Positions 59,864 through 64,000 of a DNA stretch of 64,000 nt are shown here, one piece after another. Origin of the DNA: Paenibacillus piri (lineage in GTDB: Bacteria; Bacillota; Bacilli; Paenibacillales; NBRC-103111); the NCBI RefSeq assembly GCF_004354045.1, contig NZ_SMRT01000002.1:372001-436000 (forward strand), in the 5' to 3' direction. The position numbers and the translations under genes are program-made. The notes under the pieces are model-generated. The model did not search any database, was not told the origin of the DNA, and saw nothing but the letters and a program-made list of their open reading frames with translations. Numbering within the stretch: position 1 is the first letter of the stretch; every line of letters begins with the position of its first letter.

Positions 59864-60883
59864 ATGTTCAAAAAAAGCATGGTTGCCGTTTTGGCAATGG
59901 CGGCGGCACTGATCCTGCTGGCAACGGCCTGCGGACCGAAGAAAGCGGAGGAGGCCGTGAAGGTAAGGATCGGCGAGGTGACGAGGTCGCTGTTTTACGC
60001 ACCGCAGTATGCCGCGATCAGTAAAGGATTTTTCAAGGAGGAGGGGCTTGATATCGAGCTGACAACAACTCCTGGAGGCGACAAGACGATGACCGCCTTG
60101 CTGTCGGGCGGAATCGATGTGGCGCTGGTCGGATCGGAGACGTCGATTTATGTGCAGCAGCAGGGAAGCGGCGACCCGGTCATCAATTTCGCCCAGGTTA
60201 CGCAAACGGACGGAACCTTTCTGGTGGCTCGCAAGCCGTTGAACGGCGGCGGCAAGTTCGATTGGGCGAGCTTGAAGGGCAGTACTTTTCTGGGCCAGCG
60301 CAAGGGTGGAATGCCGCAAATGGCCGGCGAATTTACGTTAAAGAAATACAATATCAATCCGCAGAAAGATTTGAACCTGATTCAAAATGTCGATTTTGCC
60401 AATATTCCGACTGCATTCGCTTCCGGCACCGGGGAATATGTGCAGCTGTTCGAGCCGCAGGCGACCATTTTTGAGAAGCAGGGCAAAGGTTATGTCGTTG
60501 CTTCGTTCGGCGTTGAAAGCGGCAGGTTGCCTTATACCGCATTTATGACGAAGAAGAGCTATATCGACAAAAACGGCGCGACGATCCAAAAATTCGCCAA
60601 TGCCATGCAAAAGGGGCAAAACTGGGTGCAGGCATCGAGCGCGGACGACATTACGGCAGCGATCAGCTCCTATTTTCCCGATACGGATAAAGATATTTTA
60701 AAAGGCTCGGTTCAACGCTACAAAGATCAAGGCTCGTTTGCCACTGACGGCATTATCGACGAACAGGAATGGAACAATTTGCAAAATGTGATGGAAGCGG
60801 CGGGGGAACTGAAAACACGCGCCGATTATAAAACGCTTGTCAATAATCAGTTTGCGGAGAAGGCGAAGCAGTCGGTGAAATAA
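59864..60883 (+). CDS. SsuA/TauA-like ABC substrate-binding lipoprotein
   Basis: The 339-aa lipoprotein (signal ending A20-T-A-C23) belongs to the NMT1/SsuA/TauA class: VRIGEVTRSLFYAPQYAAIS, then GFFKEEGLDIELTTTPGGDK, and LLSGGIDVALVGSE. Ligands in this class are sulfonates, nitrate, thiamine precursors or aromatic compounds. ATG 59864 follows GGAGGG (59850-59855). The flanking aromatic-acid exporters suggest an aromatic or sulfonated aromatic ligand, which is inference only. Confidence 0.88.
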   Translation: MFKKSMVAVLAMAAALILLATACGPKKAEEAVKVRIGEVTRSLFYAPQYAAISKGFFKEEGLDIELTTTPGGDKTMTALLSGGIDVALVGSETSIYVQQQGSGDPVINFAQVTQTDGTFLVARKPLNGGGKFDWASLKGSTFLGQRKGGMPQMAGEFTLKKYNINPQKDLNLIQNVDFANIPTAFASGTGEYVQLFEPQATIFEKQGKGYVVASFGVESGRLPYTAFMTKKSYIDKNGATIQKFANAMQKGQNWVQASSADDITAAISSYFPDTDKDILKGSVQRYKDQGSFATDGIIDEQEWNNLQNVMEAAGELKTRADYKTLVNNQFAEKAKQSVK

Positions 60884-60967
60884 TAGGCAGTCATGCGAGG
60901 CTGCGCTGCTGGACCGGAAACCGGCCGGTGAATATGCAAGAACAGATAGACTCGGGGAGGGATCGGC

Positions 60968-61762
60968 ATGCAGAAACAAACGGCGCTTCAGCTGGAAGGC
61001 GTTTCCCATGTTTATGTGAACAGCTCGGGCGCTTATCTTGCGTTGGAACACATCGGTTTTAGCGTGAACCGGGGGGAATTCGTAAGCTTGATCGGACCAA
61101 GCGGCTGCGGGAAAACGACGCTGCTCTCGCTCATCAGCGGTCTGCTTGTGCCGACATCGGGAACGGTGCGCGTACTCGGCGAGACGATCGGGCAGCCGAC
61201 GCCACGGGTCGGGTACATGCTGCAGCAGGACTACTTGTTTCCATGGCGCACGATTTATGAAAATGCCTCGATCGGGCTGGAGCTGATGGGGCGGCTCGAC
61301 TCCGCCGGCAAAGAGCTGGTGCTGGAGCTGCTGAGCGATATGGGTTTGTCGCAATTCGCCGACCGTTATCCGCATCAGCTGTCGGGAGGGATGCGCCAGC
61401 GCGTCGCGCTGGTGCGCACGCTTGCGACCGAACCGGACATCCTGCTGCTCGATGAGCCTTTTTCGGCGCTCGATTACCAAACGAAGCTGCAGCTGGAAGA
61501 CCTGGTCGCTGTCACGCTGCTTTCCCGCCGCAAAACAGCCGTCCTGGTCACGCATGACATTACCGAGGCGATTGCGATGAGCGACCGAATTGTCGTCCTG
61601 CAGCCGAATCCGGGACGTATTCTCGCTTCAGTCGACATTCCGCCCCAAATCCGCCAGGCGCTGCCGCTAAAAGCGAGGGAGGCAGCGGGCTTCCACGATT
61701 TGTTTCACAGGCTGTGGGGATATTTTGAGCAAATGGACAACGAAGGAGGGGAGACGCGATGA
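60968..61762 (+). CDS. SsuB/TauB-like ABC ATPase
   Basis: The 264-aa ATPase has Walker [10 protein letters not shown] (43-51), [10 protein letters not shown] (Q-loop), the signature [16 protein letters not shown], Walker [16 protein letters not shown] and the switch His in VTHDITEA. This is the standard nitrate/sulfonate/taurine group. GGGGAGGGATCGGC precedes ATG 60968. Its stop overlaps the permease start by four bases. Confidence 0.92.
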   Translation: MQKQTALQLEGVSHVYVNSSGAYLALEHIGFSVNRGEFVSLIGPSGCGKTTLLSLISGLLVPTSGTVRVLGETIGQPTPRVGYMLQQDYLFPWRTIYENASIGLELMGRLDSAGKELVLELLSDMGLSQFADRYPHQLSGGMRQRVALVRTLATEPDILLLDEPFSALDYQTKLQLEDLVAVTLLSRRKTAVLVTHDITEAIAMSDRIVVLQPNPGRILASVDIPPQIRQALPLKAREAAGFHDLFHRLWGYFEQMDNEGGETR

Positions 61763-62625
61763 ACGGTAGCCGCGGGGACGGCAGACTGCAGCTGGACGGC
61801 CTCACTCCTACGGACCCTTACGCCACGGAAACATTGGGGCAGCGTGAGTACCGGCAGTTTAAGTCGAAAGAACGCGTGTTGACATGGCAGGTCCGGATAA
61901 CACAGCTGGCGCTGTTGGTTGTCTTTCTATTTATGTGGGAGCTGGCAAGCCGGATGCTGTGGATCGATGCGCTTCTGTTCAGCTCGCCCAGCCGGATTGC
62001 TGTGCTGTTGTATACCAAATGGACGGACGGCAGTCTGCTGCTGCATGTGGGGGTTACGCTCTGGGAAACGGTGGTCGGGTTTGTGCTGGGGACGCTGCTC
62101 GGCACGGCGGCGGCCGCGTTGATCTGGTGGTTCGGATTTTTGTCCAGGGTGCTGGACCCGTATATCGTCGTGCTGAACAGTTTGCCGAAGGTGGCGCTGG
62201 GACCGCTGTTTATCGTCGCATTCGGCCCCGGCGCACTGTCGATTATCGCGACGACGCTGTCATTGACCGTTATTATTACGATTCTTGTCGTCTATAACAG
62301 TTTTAAGGAAGTGGATCCGAACTACGCGAAGGTGGTCCGGATTTTCGGCGGAAGCAAATGGCAAATATTCGCCAAGGCGGTGCTGCCCGCGACATATCCG
62401 ACCATCGTATCGACCTTGAAAGTCAACGTCGGTTTATCCTGGGTCGGGGTCATTGTCGGCGAATTTCTCGTATCGAAGGAAGGGTTGGGATATTTGATCA
62501 TTTACGGGTTTCAGGTGTTTAATTTTACGCTCGTTATCGGCAGTGTGTTTCTGATTGCAGTTGCCGCAACGTTGATGTATCAGGCGGTTGCTTTTCTGGA
62601 AAAGCTGCTGACCCGTAAAAAATAA
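61759..62625 (+). CDS. SsuC/TauC-like ABC permease
   Basis: The 288-aa permease has six membrane segments and family motifs [20 protein letters not shown], then [20 protein letters not shown], and the loop [21 protein letters not shown] 50-residue hydrophilic N-terminus precedes the first helix. It works with the binding protein and ATPase upstream. Confidence 0.9.
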   Translation: MNGSRGDGRLQLDGLTPTDPYATETLGQREYRQFKSKERVLTWQVRITQLALLVVFLFMWELASRMLWIDALLFSSPSRIAVLLYTKWTDGSLLLHVGVTLWETVVGFVLGTLLGTAAAALIWWFGFLSRVLDPYIVVLNSLPKVALGPLFIVAFGPGALSIIATTLSLTVIITILVVYNSFKEVDPNYAKVVRIFGGSKWQIFAKAVLPATYPTIVSTLKVNVGLSWVGVIVGEFLVSKEGLGYLIIYGFQVFNFTLVIGSVFLIAVAATLMYQAVAFLEKLLTRKK

Positions 62626-62629
62626 TGCC

Positions 62630-62675
62630 AGCCCGGCGCAACGGCCCGGACTGCGGCGAACGCCGGCTCCGGGCT
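62630..62675 (+). terminator. GC-rich hairpin after the importer operon
   Basis: AGCCCGG (62630-62636) pairs with CCGGGCT (62669-62675) with additional inner pairing. There is no T-run, so it may be a weak terminator or 3' stabiliser. Confidence 0.45.
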
Positions 62676-62796
62676 GATTGCAGTTTGGCAGCCGGACAAA
62701 CTCATCGCGGTGACAGAAGGCTGGCCGCTCAGCCGCAGACGGTTGTCGCAGCGGCATAAAACGGCTAAGATAAAGGTAAACATACATGTGGAGACG

Positions 62797-63780
62797 ATGA
62801 TGGGAATTGTAGGAATTCGCGTTATAAAAACGGCGGTAGCTGTAGTCGCGGCGATTTTTTTGGCGCAATGCGCCGGACTGCATTCGCCTAATTCAACAGG
62901 CTTGCTGGCTATTCTGGGCGTAGATGTGACGAAGCGGAAAGGCTTGCGCACCTCGCTGCAGCGAATCGCCGCGTCGCTTCTCGGCCTGCTGCTGGCTGCG
63001 GCATTGTTTTGGCTGTTCGGCTTTCACTTGTGGGTCATCGGCTTGTATATTTTGATCTTATTTCCGATATTGGCCCGTTTTCAGTTGAAGGAGGGCGCGG
63101 TAACCGGCGCGGTCGTCATGTTTCATCTGTTCAACGAAAAACAGCTGACCCCCGGACTGATCCTGAACGAGATCGGATTGCTGCTGATCGGATTGGGCAC
63201 CGCGACCGTTATTAATATCGTATATATGCCTAATGCGGACCGGGAGCTGCAGGAGCTGAGGGAACGGCTGGAAACGTGCTTCTCGCAAATTTTTAAAGAA
63301 ATCGCCAATCATCTGAGGGACAATACGTACATATGGAACGGCAGCGAGCTGCTGGAGGCCGGGAGTATATTGCAGGAAGCGCTGGACGCGGCCCGGCGTT
63401 CCGAGGAAAACATGCTGTTTCAAGGAAACGCCGCCTGGGCGGTCTACTTTTCAATGCGGAAGCAGCAGATGGATTCGGTGGACCGGATGGTCCAGTATGT
63501 AGCGCAGGCGTACGAAACGCTGCCTCATGGCGAGCTGATGGCATCCGTCTTCGACGAGCTGAGCGAGGATGTGAAGTCGGACTATTATACGGGCCGTTCG
63601 GAGAAAAAGCTGGAGACGCTGGAACAGGGCTTCCGTCTTATGAATTTGCCTGCGACCCGCGAGGAGTTCGAGGTGCGCTCCGCGCTGCTGCAGCTGATGG
63701 TAGAGCTCAAATCGTATTTGGCTGTAGCCAAACGGGAGAAAAAACAAATGGAACCGGCAGCGGGTGCCGGATCTCAATAA
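62797..63780 (+). CDS. Aromatic acid exporter (ArAE/FUSC) family protein 2
   Basis: The 327-aa protein resembles the one at 58547: MGIVGIRVIKTAVAVVAAIF, then LLAILGVDVTKRKGLRTSLQ, six helices, and a helical C-terminal half. ATG 62797 (or 62800) follows GGAGA; the longer frame from 62710 lacks a site. It lies 171 bp after the permease. Confidence 0.82.
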   Translation: MMGIVGIRVIKTAVAVVAAIFLAQCAGLHSPNSTGLLAILGVDVTKRKGLRTSLQRIAASLLGLLLAAALFWLFGFHLWVIGLYILILFPILARFQLKEGAVTGAVVMFHLFNEKQLTPGLILNEIGLLLIGLGTATVINIVYMPNADRELQELRERLETCFSQIFKEIANHLRDNTYIWNGSELLEAGSILQEALDAARRSEENMLFQGNAAWAVYFSMRKQQMDSVDRMVQYVAQAYETLPHGELMASVFDELSEDVKSDYYTGRSEKKLETLEQGFRLMNLPATREEFEVRSALLQLMVELKSYLAVAKREKKQMEPAAGAGSQ

Positions 63781-63807
63781 AATCACCAAAAAGAGCGCAA
63801 AATTTTT

Positions 63808-63837
63808 GTCACCCTAGACGAATGTCCTGCATACAAT
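63808..63837 (+). promoter_or_regulatory. Sporulation promoter (sigma-E/sigma-K type) of cotE
   Basis: CATACAAT (63830-63837) is an ideal -10 box for the mother-cell sigma factors; GTCACC (63808-63813) is a sigma-K-like -35 at 16 bp. Confidence 0.65.
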
Positions 63838-63871
63838 TGTAATGAATGATTGTATGGAGGAGGTTGAAAGG

Positions 63872-64000
63872 ATGTCATTAGATAAAGATTTGCAGTGCAG
63901 AGAGATCTATACGAAGGCTGTCTGTGGCAAAGGTCGCAAATTTTCACAAGTAACGAACACGGTCACTCCGCCTCATGCTCCGACGAGTATATTGGGTGCT
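63872..64000 (+). CDS. cotE: Outer spore coat protein CotE (partial)
   Basis: The first 43 codons are in the window: [20 protein letters not shown] and [12 protein letters not shown]. These match the CotE N-terminus, which in Bacillus organises the outer coat. AGGAGG (63858-63863) supports ATG 63872. The gene runs off the right edge. The promoter just upstream has a mother-cell sigma -10 box, consistent with expression in sporulation. Confidence 0.9.
   Translation, partial: MSLDKDLQCREIYTKAVCGKGRKFSQVTNTVTPPHAPTSILGA

Noticed and set aside
1..64000. CRISPR array, tRNA or rRNA genes
   Set aside because: No regularly spaced repeats, cloverleaf-like segments or rRNA signatures were seen on either strand.

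Overview
The window looks like the chromosome of an endospore-forming, low-to-medium GC Firmicute, most likely Paenibacillus or a close relative. The evidence is: several sugar-type ABC importers paired with YesM/YesN-like or membrane-bound AraC-type regulators, LplABC-type permeases, B. subtilis-type families (YyaL, YqkB, DUF2653, DUF309), and the start of the spore-coat gene cotE at the right edge with a mother-cell-sigma-like promoter. No rRNA, tRNA or CRISPR array was seen. Everything here was read from sequence alone; family names come from recognising motifs, not from a search.

The left part (1-33 kb) is AT-richer accessory metabolism on the + strand. Locus A (215-5236) has a sugar-type ABC importer, a nucleoside-hydrolase-fold enzyme and an N-terminally truncated PdxA-like dehydrogenase. 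An AraC regulator (5496-6257) follows, then two tandem GHL6-like putative glycosidases (6457-10692), a remnant of a 3-hydroxyisobutyrate-dehydrogenase-like gene and an SDR dehydrogenase. A degenerate stretch (11.7-13.9 kb) holds a DUF2089/membrane protein pair and fragments of a serine recombinase and an acyltransferase. Locus B (13888-21938) has a membrane AraC sensor-regulator, LplB/LplC-type permeases, a large binding lipoprotein and two divergent nucleoside-hydrolase-fold enzymes. It is bracketed by two direct-repeat fragments of the same acyltransferase family. Locus C (22640-32160) has a CUT1-type importer with a promoter and cre-like site, a YesM/YesN-type two-component system, a beta-hydroxyacid dehydrogenase, a sugar-phosphate-isomerase-like TIM barrel and a Gfo/Idh/MocA oxidoreductase.

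Locus D (33190-39743) is a compact operon: a PotD-like binding lipoprotein, an IU-type nucleoside hydrolase, PotB- and PotC-like permeases, a PotA-like ATPase and adenine deaminase. The gene content suggests import of a purine nucleoside or base, cleavage to the base, and deamination of adenine. Between 39.8 and 42.4 kb is a scar: a REP-like repeat, a small conserved gene, an aspartyl-protease gene cut short, a serine recombinase with a one-base frameshift, and a YyaL gene interrupted by a 37-bp insertion that carries stop codons.

The right part (42.4-64 kb) is more GC-rich and looks like core genome: a six-repeat GH18 protein, DUF2653 and DUF309 proteins, a two-component system with a small lipoprotein, beta-carbonic anhydrase, YqkB, an M32 carboxypeptidase, a Fur-box-controlled siderophore uptake system (divergent), two aromatic-acid-exporter-like proteins flanking an SsuABC/TauABC-like importer, and cotE. 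A structured 100-bp segment at 58.4 kb resembles the right end/omegaRNA region of an IS200/IS605-type element.
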